Shown: piece after piece, positions 33,470 to 44,300 of the stretch
How the letters are laid out: every line of letters starts with the position of its first letter
How positions within the stretch are numbered: position 1 is the first letter of the stretch
Origin: a virus
Direction: 5' to 3' (one strand)
DNA length: 64,000 nucleotides
IMG/VR virus record: IMGVR_UViG_3300017527_000160
Location: 1 to 64,000 of that record
Notes under the pieces: generated by a model
The model's database searches: none
What the model was told of the DNA's origin: nothing
The model's input: only the letters and a program-made list of their open reading frames with translations
Position numbers and translations under genes: made by a program

Positions 33470-36171
33470 TGAGCTTAAACAGATCTCAGCTACACCAAGA
33501 TAAGAAGAAGACGGCAGCTCCGTCCTACCAAAAGAAGAACCCGAATGTAAAAAGCTTGGAGATAGAACTTGATCAAGATGCTATTGACTACTATAGGTCT
33601 CAGGGTTACACTGTTGAATACATAGACGGTGGTGACGTACCTGAGTTTGAAGAGGGTGGTATTATATCTGACCACGGATGGGAGTATAAGCAGGAAGGCG
33701 ATAATATTTTAACTAAGCAAACGGATTCACCTGATTGGATTACGGCTACGGGTGATGCTAAAAAAGCAATACAGGATAAACATTTCGCTAAACCAGCGCC
33801 ACCAGCAGCTATTGAGACAGGACATACTCAGCTTGATAGGAATGAAAGAGCGGCATCTGGGGAAGGGATTAGATTTTTACAACAAGGTTTAGCTGATAAT
33901 GATTACTACTTAGGGCCCAAAGGGGTTGATGGCTTTGATGGTGACTTTACTCAAGAAGCTTTAAGGGCACAACAAAATGGGATCTCAGCAGAAGACTATA
34001 ACAAAAGATTTTCTTCCCAAGAATTAAGCAGTCTTCCTGGAGTTAATGTGCCGTCATCAGTTGTGGAAAATGCACAAGGTAATAACCGACCAGTATCTTC
34101 CAGACTTTCAGCTGCTGCAGAAACATCTATACAGGAGAACGAAACTCCTAATTCAAATGCTGTACAAGTAGATAAAGAAAAAGGATGGTCAGCACCGAAA
34201 GCAGAAGAATATACTTATTCACCTATAGTTGATTTAGGGGATGAAGTTTATCAGCATGTTGATGATTTTATATATGACACAGATGATCTTCAACCGTTTA
34301 GTGATGTACAAGAAAGCTTTAAGCAGGTTCATGTAGAGTCCGATCATTCATGTCTTAAAGGAGCTTTAAATTGCAATGCTCAATTTGTATCTCAGAAAAC
34401 AGGTGCACAATCAGTCAGAGGATTGATGACACAGCTTGAACGAGCTGATCAAACTAGATACAGTATACCTAGTAGAGATGCTCATGGTGACTCCGATTTT
34501 AAGCATAGTCCTGGATACGACGCTTGGGAGATCAGTGATGCTTTGGTTGGTGAAGGATTAGCTACAGACATGTGGAGAATAGAACCGGGTTCAGATGAAT
34601 CTGGTGGTGAAGGTAAAGAATGGAAAGTACCGAAAGACTTAGATGAGAATTATATCAAAGCTGGTAAAATACCTTTAGGTGCTATGGTTATGCAGGGTGA
34701 GGCTAATAGAGATTCACATAGATTAAATGATGAACAAGGGATGTATACTCCTAAAGAATATGGTGGAAAAAGTAGCCATGCTTCAGGTGTTGTAGGATTC
34801 GCAAAAGATGGTGTCCCTTTGATATATGACTACGGAAAACTTAGACGAATAGATGATCCGCTGCTGGCAATCAATCGTATTGTCATCCCTAAAGGATATG
34901 AGAACTATACTTACGGCAACCTTCAAAAAGGTAAGAAAGCTCGTCTGGATAACTTAGGTTATAAAAAGGAAGATAACGATAGTAAATTCGTTGTGGATAA
35001 AGATCTCAAACCTTATGTGAATAATATCAGAAGAGGTACACATAAGAACAAGGTTAAGATAGGTTCTGACTATAACATCAAGTCTGATGTTATGGATAAA
35101 CTTGCAGATAGAGTTATCGGAATTTCAGGAAGAGAAACTAATTTTGGTAATCATGGTAAGGAATCTATTTCAGCACCACGACGAGCTCTTATTGAACTTG
35201 AAAGTGATTGGACAAGTAATACATTTAAACCTGCATATAAAACTATACAGGAGATAGGTGTTGATGAAAAGAAAGGTAAGGCTGATTGGGAGATTGAAAT
35301 AATGGCTAATGAAGCTCTTGGCTTAGGTGAGACATACAATCATGATAAGATAGAACACAGGAATGCGTTCAAAGAAAAATATAAAGAACTTAGAGCGAAA
35401 CATCCTCGATCCACTGGTAAAGATAAGGATGTAATGAACTCTTCTGTAGGGCCATTCGCTCTCAAGAACTTATCTAAGTATGCTCAAGATGAACTTGGTT
35501 TAGATAAGAATACAATGTACGGCATGAGCATTGATGATAAAGATGAGTTTGAAAGAGGAGCTCAAGGTTCTTTAGTTCACTTGGTAGAAGATTATGTGAA
35601 CTTAAGATCAAAATACCCTAGGGATGAATACACTGATGATCAGATCATTGACTTAGCTACCATTGCTTATAACAATAAAGGGAAAGCTTATAGTGAGGAG
35701 TTTGCTGAATATTTCATCAAGAATAAACAGTCAGGTAGACAAGATAATTACTTGGAAGATGTAAAGAAGTTAGAGCATAAATATGGTTATAATAGTGCGA
35801 GGAAAAAGCAATACGATATAGATCAAAGGGCAGCTAAATCTGCAGCTTGGGCCCAAGAACATGAGGGTGTTATAGCACCTGAAAGAACTCAAGAAGAACA
35901 GGCCGGATATGATGCACGATCTCAAAGAGCTTCCGATACAGTACCTGAAATACGGGCTGAATCTACTGGCATGAATCAACCTGCCGCTAACTATTATCCT
36001 AATATTCAACTGAACGCTCCTGGTCAAGGTAGAACCAGTGTTAAGGCAGCTGCTGCACCAAGATCAAGAAGTACTCCTAAAACACCACCAAACCTTCATC
36101 GTAGGAATTTTAGAAAAGATGGTGGGGAAGCTAAAGACTTTCTGAAGGACTACGTTTTAAGAAACTTGTAA
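33469..36171 (+). CDS. Tail-associated multidomain peptidoglycan hydrolase
   Basis: A 900-residue protein following the hub. Residues about 133-170 resemble a peptidoglycan-binding repeat (LQQGLADNDYYLGPKGVDGFDGDFTQEALRAQQ). Residues about 290-480 look like a papain-like NlpC/P60-type or CHAP-type domain, with C302 (or C295) and H437 (SSHASGVVGF) as candidate catalytic residues. Residues about 545-780 resemble a lysozyme/transglycosylase (ISGRETNFGNHG, SSVGPFALKN, ATIAYNNKG). A Gly-Gly motif (VPEFEEGGIISDHGWEY) precedes these domains. It would cut the cell wall at entry. Domain assignments are tentative. Confidence 0.76.
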   Translation: MSLNRSQLHQDKKKTAAPSYQKKNPNVKSLEIELDQDAIDYYRSQGYTVEYIDGGDVPEFEEGGIISDHGWEYKQEGDNILTKQTDSPDWITATGDAKKAIQDKHFAKPAPPAAIETGHTQLDRNERAASGEGIRFLQQGLADNDYYLGPKGVDGFDGDFTQEALRAQQNGISAEDYNKRFSSQELSSLPGVNVPSSVVENAQGNNRPVSSRLSAAAETSIQENETPNSNAVQVDKEKGWSAPKAEEYTYSPIVDLGDEVYQHVDDFIYDTDDLQPFSDVQESFKQVHVESDHSCLKGALNCNAQFVSQKTGAQSVRGLMTQLERADQTRYSIPSRDAHGDSDFKHSPGYDAWEISDALVGEGLATDMWRIEPGSDESGGEGKEWKVPKDLDENYIKAGKIPLGAMVMQGEANRDSHRLNDEQGMYTPKEYGGKSSHASGVVGFAKDGVPLIYDYGKLRRIDDPLLAINRIVIPKGYENYTYGNLQKGKKARLDNLGYKKEDNDSKFVVDKDLKPYVNNIRRGTHKNKVKIGSDYNIKSDVMDKLADRVIGISGRETNFGNHGKESISAPRRALIELESDWTSNTFKPAYKTIQEIGVDEKKGKADWEIEIMANEALGLGETYNHDKIEHRNAFKEKYKELRAKHPRSTGKDKDVMNSSVGPFALKNLSKYAQDELGLDKNTMYGMSIDDKDEFERGAQGSLVHLVEDYVNLRSKYPRDEYTDDQIIDLATIAYNNKGKAYSEEFAEYFIKNKQSGRQDNYLEDVKKLEHKYGYNSARKKQYDIDQRAAKSAAWAQEHEGVIAPERTQEEQAGYDARSQRASDTVPEIRAESTGMNQPAANYYPNIQLNAPGQGRTSVKAAAAPRSRSTPKTPPNLHRRNFRKDGGEAKDFLKDYVLRNL

Positions 36172-36234
36172 CCGGATAAACCTCGTATATTTGACGGTTA
36201 TGTCGGAGAAATTTCTTATATTTAATATAATAGC

Positions 36235-38913
36235 ATGCTTATGAAAAGGAAAGTGAGAATCAGTAAACCGTGTATGGATTGTGGAGGAAGTGTTCCTCAT
36301 ATGAATACAGGTGGTGTAAATCCTATGGAAGCACAACAGCAAGCTCCAGTGAAAGAGAGCGCTGTAGGAATGTGTACTGGTACTAATTTCGGAGGACCTG
36401 GTTGTCCAAAAGGATCTCAACAATATGAGATAGCTTTAAAGTTCCGTAAAGAAGAAGCTCTTCAGAAAAAGAAAGAAATAGATTCTGTTGCAGAACAGGG
36501 CGCAAATATTGACAGTGTTACTGGTAAACGGAACGCAGCTTTCAAAGATCATATAGCAAGAAACACTACTAACGTTATGGCTGAAGAGGAGATGATCCGT
36601 GCCATAACGCAACCGCAACATCAGATGCCTGATGGTACAATGATGCCAGGTGCACAGCACATAAGTCAGTACGGTGGTGTTCCTGAATTTGTTGTAGGTG
36701 GAAACATGGGTCCTCAAACTCAACAAGAATGGAACGATTCCAATAAGTTTGGTCAGGCTAAGTTTGATCAACAATTTGGCATCCCTATGGAAAAGATAAC
36801 TCCTAAACCTGTTGTTACAGATGTCGAAGCTATAATAGATGCTGGACAATTTGGAGATCAGTCTGGACAACAAGGGCTTGCGAATGACACCGACCTAGCG
36901 AAGACTACAGTCAAAAGAAAGAGCGGGTTACTGAATAACTTAAAGAATGCTTTTGGTCCTAATGGACTTGCTTTAGACGCTATAGCACAGTTTGGAGAAA
37001 ATAGAACTGAACCTGACTTTGCGGCAATGATGGATGCTACTACACATGCTGATCAAGCTTTCACATCAAGCAGAGATGTTGATAGAGGTGCAATCGGCTT
37101 TAATGATTTTGGATTAGCGAGAGGTGCTGATGATTTTGGTGTTGCTCAGTTTAAAGGAACAGCACCAAGAAACATAAGTAAGTATGGTGGAGTTCCTAAG
37201 TTTGAGTATGCTGGTCAACCCAACTTTGGTTATAAAGGCAACGAGCAAACTAACATGTTGATAAAAGCTCAACAAGAAAAAGAGCAAGGTAACCAAATCT
37301 GGGGACAGATGGCAGATAACTTTGCTAATGCTGATTTGAGTGATCAATGGAAAACAAAAACCAAAGTAATCGATAACGATCCTAATGATGGTATCGATAC
37401 TAAGGGTTGGTACAAAGACTATAATAAAGCTTATAAAAAAAATTACAATAACAGTATGGATAATAATATGTTTGCTAATATGTTCGCTAAAATGATGATG
37501 GGTGGACAGAACTTACCACAAAGAGCACCAGGCGGACCTGGTCAAGATATTCCTTGGTATGCTGCAGGATGGGCTGCCGATAAAGAGATGCTTGGTAATC
37601 TATTTGGTTATGATAACAGCATGGAACAAAGAAGGATTAATGCAGCCAATACTCCAGAAGCAACTAGAGTTTCAAATCCAGGCAGATATAATACTCCTGT
37701 AGTTCACGATGCAGCTTATGATGAAAACATGGCCGCTGCTGCTGAACGAAAAGAACATGAAGATCTTATAGCAAGAACTACTGCAGAAAGAGATGCGAAT
37801 GTTTCTGCTACAGAACGAAAAAGACAATTGTTTAACATTGCCCGACAACAAAAAGCTGCAAATGCTCCAGAAGGTGCTGATGCAATAGAAGAAGCTAGAC
37901 AACAAAGAAATACTAATAGCGATTCTAGAAGTACTACTACATCTGAAAAAGATGCTGCGGAAACAACTACTGCGAAAGAGGAGGCGGTAACTGAAGGTAA
38001 CTACACTCCACCTGAAGAAACAACAGAAGGTGAAACAGTGACAGATCCTCATGGTAATGTAACGTTTGTTCAACCTAACAGAGGTCAAGCACCTATTGCT
38101 ACTGACTACAACTACTTGAGTAAGATCAACATGAGAGCTAATCCTTTCAGAAGAAAAGGTCATCAAAGAGTGAAGAGTTATGAGTTCACACATGGTATAC
38201 GTGGTAACGGTCAACCTGCTGCTCCTACTGATGGAGGTGGTGCTGGAGGATTTGATCCTAATAACATCACTCCTGAAGAGATGACCATGCTTACAAATAT
38301 GATGAACGCTAAGAAGAGTGAAGCTAATGCTGTAGATGCTACCACGGATAACACAATGAATTATGAAGATGCCATGGCTCAACAATATGCGGGCATGCCT
38401 CAGATTGATAAGAACGGTTTTCCTATTGCACAACCAGCTCCCGATGATATAAGTAACTTAAGTGGTCAATCTACTGGAGACTATGCTGATTATAAAAGAT
38501 ATGGCGGAGATAACATGTATGCTGTAGGTGGTCCTGAAGGTGGTTACGGTACTCCAGGATATGGTGTTCCGGATGTTACTCCTCAAGCTGCTCCAGTTGC
38601 CCCATGGTTTGTTCAAGATCAAGCAACCATGGCTGATGCAATGAGGAATAGACCTATGAACGGTCCATCTAATGTAGAACGTGCTGAACTTATGACACCA
38701 CGACCAACTATAGGTGCTGAACCTACGGATATAGCTAAACGTGAGTATATGGATAAACTGAACGAGTTTGAAAATAGACAGCGGGCTAATATGTTTGCTC
38801 CAACCAAACAATATGGTGGTGATGCAATGTTCCAAGAGGGTGGTGAGTACGATATGACTCCTGATCAAGTTGCAGCATTCTTACAAGCAGGTGGTCAAAT
38901 AGAATATATTTAA
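36235..38913 (+). CDS. Large low-complexity virion/cargo protein with YGG motifs
   Basis: An 892-residue protein rich in Asn, Gln, Met, Ala and Gly. The start has Cys pairs (KPCMDCGGSVPHM, CTGTNFGGPGCPKGSQ). Four short motifs of the type (Q/K)YGG.x..F..GG or YGG..M..xGG occur near 145, 310, 760 and 860, and the end reads GGEYDMTPDQVAAFLQAGGQIEYI, a C-terminal module that I recall in related large phages. ATG 36241 is an alternative start. The rest looks disordered. It probably enters the capsid with the other large proteins or assembles with the tail; no catalytic motif was seen. Confidence 0.74.
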   Translation: MLMKRKVRISKPCMDCGGSVPHMNTGGVNPMEAQQQAPVKESAVGMCTGTNFGGPGCPKGSQQYEIALKFRKEEALQKKKEIDSVAEQGANIDSVTGKRNAAFKDHIARNTTNVMAEEEMIRAITQPQHQMPDGTMMPGAQHISQYGGVPEFVVGGNMGPQTQQEWNDSNKFGQAKFDQQFGIPMEKITPKPVVTDVEAIIDAGQFGDQSGQQGLANDTDLAKTTVKRKSGLLNNLKNAFGPNGLALDAIAQFGENRTEPDFAAMMDATTHADQAFTSSRDVDRGAIGFNDFGLARGADDFGVAQFKGTAPRNISKYGGVPKFEYAGQPNFGYKGNEQTNMLIKAQQEKEQGNQIWGQMADNFANADLSDQWKTKTKVIDNDPNDGIDTKGWYKDYNKAYKKNYNNSMDNNMFANMFAKMMMGGQNLPQRAPGGPGQDIPWYAAGWAADKEMLGNLFGYDNSMEQRRINAANTPEATRVSNPGRYNTPVVHDAAYDENMAAAAERKEHEDLIARTTAERDANVSATERKRQLFNIARQQKAANAPEGADAIEEARQQRNTNSDSRSTTTSEKDAAETTTAKEEAVTEGNYTPPEETTEGETVTDPHGNVTFVQPNRGQAPIATDYNYLSKINMRANPFRRKGHQRVKSYEFTHGIRGNGQPAAPTDGGGAGGFDPNNITPEEMTMLTNMMNAKKSEANAVDATTDNTMNYEDAMAQQYAGMPQIDKNGFPIAQPAPDDISNLSGQSTGDYADYKRYGGDNMYAVGGPEGGYGTPGYGVPDVTPQAAPVAPWFVQDQATMADAMRNRPMNGPSNVERAELMTPRPTIGAEPTDIAKREYMDKLNEFENRQRANMFAPTKQYGGDAMFQEGGEYDMTPDQVAAFLQAGGQIEYI

Positions 38914-38924
38914 AAGTAATAAGC

Positions 38925-41270
38925 ATGAAGGTTAAGATAACTAAAGTACCGAACAAGAGGCACGGAGGAACCAACGGAAGCGCTACGCAAATGCACAGCG
39001 GTCAACAAACTCCTCCTACTGATGCTATGGCTGACCCACGTACTGGGAAGTTCCATGGTGGGAATACTCCTGAGATCCAGATTAACAGAACTCTGAAACC
39101 TACTTCAAGAGAGAACGCTACTTTGGAAGCTGAGAAAGGTGAGACTGTTATAACGAACTTGCAACAGGATGGTATACCTGAGTTCTATAAGATTGGCGGT
39201 AAGCCTCACTCAAGAGGTGGTACTCCATTGAATCTGCCGAAGAGTTCTTTTATCTTCTCTAAGGATAAGAAACTTAAGATCAAGGATCCTGATGTTCTAA
39301 ACATGTTTGGTAAGACTGGTAAGGCTGCGAAGAAAGCTTATACTCCAGCTGACCTATCGAAGAAATATGACATTAATTTCTACAGAGAAATCTTAGCCAA
39401 TCCATTTTCAGATAAGCTTCAAAGAGAAACTGCTGAGATGATGATTGCTAACTACAATCTAAAACTAGGTGCATTAGCACTGACACAGGAATCTATGAAA
39501 GGATTTGATGCAGGTATACCTGAAGTTGCTCAACCTTATATGGAAGCAGTGGGTATTTCTCCTGATGATCTTATCTTATCCGAGCCTCCTGCTCAAGAAC
39601 AGTTACAACAGTTTCAAGGTGGTGGTGCTTATATGGGTGCTCCTTCTTCTAAGAGAGTTCGTATTAAGAGTTTACCTCGATTTGATAATGGTGGACCAGG
39701 TGATAAGAAAGCTCCTAAAGTATCTAGTAAACCTACAGCTAAACAGAACATACCTAAAGGTGCTGTTCAATGGGATCCTAAAGCAGACGGTTATGATCCA
39801 AGTAAAGTTAAAGAAGGTCACTATATCATGAAAGATGGTAGATGGCGTAAAGTAACTGGTTACAAGAAAGCTGAATACCAAGGTGACTTTAAAGATGAGA
39901 AGCTTGGTGATTGGAGTGATGATTACGGAATGCTTGTAGAGACATTTGAAAAAGATGATGCTCTTATGGATGCTATGTACACTAAGTACATGGCGACTCT
40001 GAATAAGACTCAACCAGGAAGGAACTTAACCCAAGCACAAATAGACGCTGCTAAACAGTTAAGTCCTGAAGAAGTATGGGAGAACTTCAAGTATAAGCAG
40101 AAGTCTAACTTCGCTGTACAAAATCAACTAGGTGATCTTAGTGAAGCTGATAAAAAAGATTTATGGGATAGTAATCCTAAACTAGCTGCAGAGGCTGCTG
40201 ATAAAGCTGGCTTCCCTGCGTTAGATACAGAACACATTGCTGCTTTCCAAGCTGCTTACATTGGTATGAATGAACTTAGTAATGACCCTGAGTTTAAGGA
40301 TAAACTGAAAAACTTCGGTATGATCCAAACTGGTAGAGGTGATGAGCAAGTATCTGGTACAGGTGAGGGAACAATCTCACAAGTAGATGGTTGGGATGGT
40401 AACACAACATCAGGACAAGTTATGGTTCCTATAGCATCAGAGATGATGACTGAAGATGTTGCTGATATTAAAGCTGATCCTGAAGTAGTAACTCCGGAAG
40501 TTAAACATCTGGCTGAGACTAAAGCTCAAGAACGTACTCCGTTCTGGACTGAAGATAACATGAACGTGGCTAGAGATTTCGGTAACTTGATGTCCGTTAA
40601 GAAGTATAGACCGTGGCAAGCTACACCAGCGTTCGAGACAGCTGATCCAGCATTCGTAGATTTCAGAGGTGCTGCTAATAGATTAGCTGCTAACACAGCG
40701 GGTCTTGCAAAAGGAGCTTCTAACTTTGGCCCGGGAACATATGGTACTCTTGCTAGTAACGTACAAGGTCAAATGGCTAATAACATATTGAAGTTACAAG
40801 AACAGGAAATGGCTAAGAATGTTGACACGGCAAATAGATTCGAGTTAACTAACACTGCTGCTATCAATGCATACAATCAACAGAAAGCTGCTCAAGACAC
40901 TAAGCTTTGGGATAAGAATGCAATCATGAATCAGCAGTTCGATAACTCTAAGATGGCTCTTAGAAATAACTTAGCGAACAGCATGAGAGACAGGTGGACT
41001 AATAGAGGGAAGACTCAGAATCTTAACCTTATGTCTGACCAATTTAGCATCGATCCTCTTACTGGATTCAAAACGTTTACTGGAGATAATAGAGATATTG
41101 ACCCTGCTCAACAAGGTACAGCGCTTACAGATCTTGCTACTACAATTAAGAACGAGAATGCTGGTATGACGTACGATGAAGCATTGAAATGGGCTAAGGC
41201 AAACAAGGGCATACAAACACCACAGCTTCCTGTAGGAGTTAATTATCCGGGTGCTGCACCAACCACATAA
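38925..41270 (+). CDS. Conserved large virion/cargo protein
   Basis: A 781-residue protein. Residues about 40-220 hold a strongly patterned domain: TLEAEKGETVITN, GIPEFYKIGGKPHSRGGTPLNLPKSSFIFS, KLKIKDPDVLNMFGKTGKAAKKAYTPADLSKKYDIN, TAEMMIANYNLKLGALALTQESMKGF. From memory this pattern is widely conserved in large Bacteroidota phages, where it sits among ejected proteins. The remaining part is linker-rich with helical segments. The motif PRFDNGGPGDKKAP at about 245 resembles the GG motifs of the neighbouring proteins. Function unknown. Confidence 0.78.
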   Translation: MKVKITKVPNKRHGGTNGSATQMHSGQQTPPTDAMADPRTGKFHGGNTPEIQINRTLKPTSRENATLEAEKGETVITNLQQDGIPEFYKIGGKPHSRGGTPLNLPKSSFIFSKDKKLKIKDPDVLNMFGKTGKAAKKAYTPADLSKKYDINFYREILANPFSDKLQRETAEMMIANYNLKLGALALTQESMKGFDAGIPEVAQPYMEAVGISPDDLILSEPPAQEQLQQFQGGGAYMGAPSSKRVRIKSLPRFDNGGPGDKKAPKVSSKPTAKQNIPKGAVQWDPKADGYDPSKVKEGHYIMKDGRWRKVTGYKKAEYQGDFKDEKLGDWSDDYGMLVETFEKDDALMDAMYTKYMATLNKTQPGRNLTQAQIDAAKQLSPEEVWENFKYKQKSNFAVQNQLGDLSEADKKDLWDSNPKLAAEAADKAGFPALDTEHIAAFQAAYIGMNELSNDPEFKDKLKNFGMIQTGRGDEQVSGTGEGTISQVDGWDGNTTSGQVMVPIASEMMTEDVADIKADPEVVTPEVKHLAETKAQERTPFWTEDNMNVARDFGNLMSVKKYRPWQATPAFETADPAFVDFRGAANRLAANTAGLAKGASNFGPGTYGTLASNVQGQMANNILKLQEQEMAKNVDTANRFELTNTAAINAYNQQKAAQDTKLWDKNAIMNQQFDNSKMALRNNLANSMRDRWTNRGKTQNLNLMSDQFSIDPLTGFKTFTGDNRDIDPAQQGTALTDLATTIKNENAGMTYDEALKWAKANKGIQTPQLPVGVNYPGAAPTT

Positions 41271-41323
41271 ACATATGAGGTTTGGTAAACTTATATTATT
41301 TTTGACAAAGTAAAAGAAAAAAC

Positions 41324-44300
41324 ATGGCTACTTATTTACAAGGCGTAACAGACTATATTCCACAGGTACAACCGTTTGCACCTGATTTTAACTTCTACGC
41401 AAAGTCTTTGCAGTTCAGCCAAGGAAAGCATGATGCTGCTAGAAAACAACTAAGTAATATATATGGCTCGCTTTTGAACGCTCCTCTTACTAGAGAAGAT
41501 AACACTGAGGCTAGAGATAAATTCTTCAAGACAATAGACCAAGACATCCAAAAGATGGCGGGCATGGATTTATCATTGAATCAAAACGTACATGCTGCCA
41601 AAGGGGTGTTCAACCAGATGCTTGATAACAAAGCTATTGTTAAAGATATGGTTTGGAGTAAGCAATGGCAGGGACAAATGAGGAAGTCTCAAAGCTTTAA
41701 GAACTGTGTGGATCCAGAGAAATGTGGTGGAGCATGGTGGGAAGGTGGAGACAAAGCTCTACAATATAATAGACAAGAGTTCATGAACGCTAGTGCGGAA
41801 GATGCTATGGGTATGGGTGTTCAAGAGTTTGTATCATACCAAGATGTTACCAAGAGAGCGCTTGCAATGGCGAAGGAAGCTGATTTGAATGTATCGATTG
41901 ACCAAGTTACAGGTCAGTGGATCACTACTACTAAGAATGGACCTCAACTAATCGGGAAACAACTACAGAGTCTTTTCATGGGTTCTATAGGTAAAGATCC
42001 AAAGGTTAAGCAGTACTATGAAACTAAAGCGTCCAATCAAAGAAAGGATTTTATGTACGGTAATAAAGACCAGTATGGTTCTTTAGAAGCTGCAGAACAA
42101 GCATACTTACAAGAAGTTACACCTACACTTGAAAAGTACTATGGTGAAAAGAAAGTTGAGTTAGAAGATGCTGTTGCTCAAAATGAGAAGAAAGTTAAGA
42201 AGATCAATGAGGCTATAGAGAATGCTCCTGCTGATAAGAGATCTGAGATGGAAAAGTTACGTGATGAACTTCAGGGCAGAGGTAAGCTATACGATTCATC
42301 CCTAGAGGATGTAACAGAGAATGAAGGTCAGGTTGCTGTAGCACAACGTAATCAAAGATATTCAGGACGACAAGCGGATGCCATGCTTGCAGGCATAGAT
42401 TTACATAATGAGATAGGTAAAGCTGCTGAAGTGATGTCGTATAGAAACTACGAACAAAGTGTAGCGGTTAATCCTTACGGCATGGAAGCTGTTCAACAAA
42501 GGAATCGATTAAAGTTTGAGGCGCTGAAGCAACACAATAGAAAAGAATTAGAGCGGTATAAGCTTACAGCTAAAGGTGAATATGAGAATATGATTGCAAC
42601 TGGTGGAGCTGAAGCAAACAATGCTCAAACTATAACGGATGTTGCAGGGTCTTCTGCTGTAGGTAACATGGATCCTGCATCAGCTGAATATAAGAGCAGG
42701 GTCATGAATCAGTTTTCAGAAGAACGTGATGAACACAGGATTGATGTAAGTGGTAATGAACTTAGTCTTATTGAACAAACTTTACAACATGTTACAGGAG
42801 CTGCTGAAGGTGGTGATGCTCAAGCAAGAGAAGATTATGTTAACATATTTAATTCATTCAATGCCGCTGTACGTTCTAGTGAAGAAAATGTACGAGAGAA
42901 TGGTGCAGAATGGGCAGATACATGGAATGAACTTGATGCAATGAAACTGCAACAAATTGCTTTAGCTGTAGAGAAAGCCAACACAATAGATGAAAAGTAT
43001 GCCATAGCTAAACAGTACAAAGCTAATTGGAAAGATATGGTTTCAGGTGGTCAAATAGATATGTTCTATGAAAAAGGGGTTATGCCACTTTTAGATAGAA
43101 ACAAAGGTAACGATGCATTGAGAGATTACTTATCTCCAGTATACGCACTTAATCAAAAGAGCATGCTTGCTATTGAAACTAAGAAGAAAGGTTTAGAGTT
43201 AATGGATTCATGGGTTGCAGATAATCATGAGTCAGTTATGACTGGTGTTAATGGAGATGGTAGATATACTAAAATGGATAGACATGCTCTTCAGTCTTAT
43301 GTAGATGATAAAGGTCATGTTGTACCAGAAGATGTATTCATTGCTAACATGATGAAGAAAGGTTATACTGAACAACAAGCTGTTAACAAATTTAGAGGAG
43401 ATGTTGAAAGTCCTTATTCAGGTTGGCTGAGTAGAGAAACTCAGATAGGTTTGGATTACGTAATGGGTGGATTTGGTGAGAGTGGGCAGGAGAACGCAGA
43501 AAAATACTTAAGACAAGAACGTTTATCAAAAGGACGTGGTATCCATAGTTTATGGACTGAAGCTTTTTCACAACATGCTAATCCAGAAGGTGATCAAGCT
43601 TGGTTAGGTCTTACTGGAGCAGGTGATCTGACAGCTATGGGTCAACGTTACAGTACTGTAGATCCTGCGCAATATAAGAGTATCGGTACAATGGGTATTA
43701 ACGGGGCATTGAATGATGCTTTGAATAGTAAAAATGCTATCTTCAGATATGGTGGTTTTGAAAATACCATACAAGAAGATATTGCTGATGTAAGGAACTT
43801 AGCGGATCAGTTACGTATTGATATGGGAACAATGACCAATCCTAAAACTGTTGCTAGACCTATGTTAGATGTGACAAGCGTTCAGGTTGCTGGAGGAAAC
43901 AGTGATTATATGGCAGTCAATGTTAAGATGAGTGAGATGTACAGAAAGAAATATAAAGGAAGTGAAAACTCTCCAGGGATAATGGGTCAACAACTTTTAT
44001 CCAATGAAGGGTTCACTATGTATATTCCAAAGAATGAAGCTACTAACTTATTCTATACAGGTTCACAGAAGACAGTATACGAACAAGCAATGAACTGGAA
44101 GAAAGAGATACCGTTTGATGCTTATCCTAACTACTTTAAAGATACTAAGCTAACTAGTACTCCTAGTGGAGCATATAAGTTTGCAGGATACGGTAAAGTA
44201 ACTAACGAAGATGGTACTACTAAATGGGAGTACTTTCAAAAAGAAGTACCGTACAGTAAAGATTTAAACGGTATTGTAGATACCTACACTAAGTGGCAGT

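Noticed and set aside
27773-36171. Tape-measure protein or contractile/long-tail genes
   Set aside because: No sheath, tube or tape-measure pattern was seen; ring, hub and ejection proteins point to a short tail.
36169-36224. Hairpin TAACCG/CGGTTA and TATATTTA as a terminator or promoter
   Set aside because: The stem is only 6 bp without a T run, and the spacing between TTTG (36190-36193) and TATATTTA (36217-36224) is 23, too long.
41281-41304. Promoter before the 1015-residue ejection protein
   Set aside because: TATTTTTG fits a -7 box, but the only nearby TTTG is 12 bases away and no -33 box fits at 19-21.
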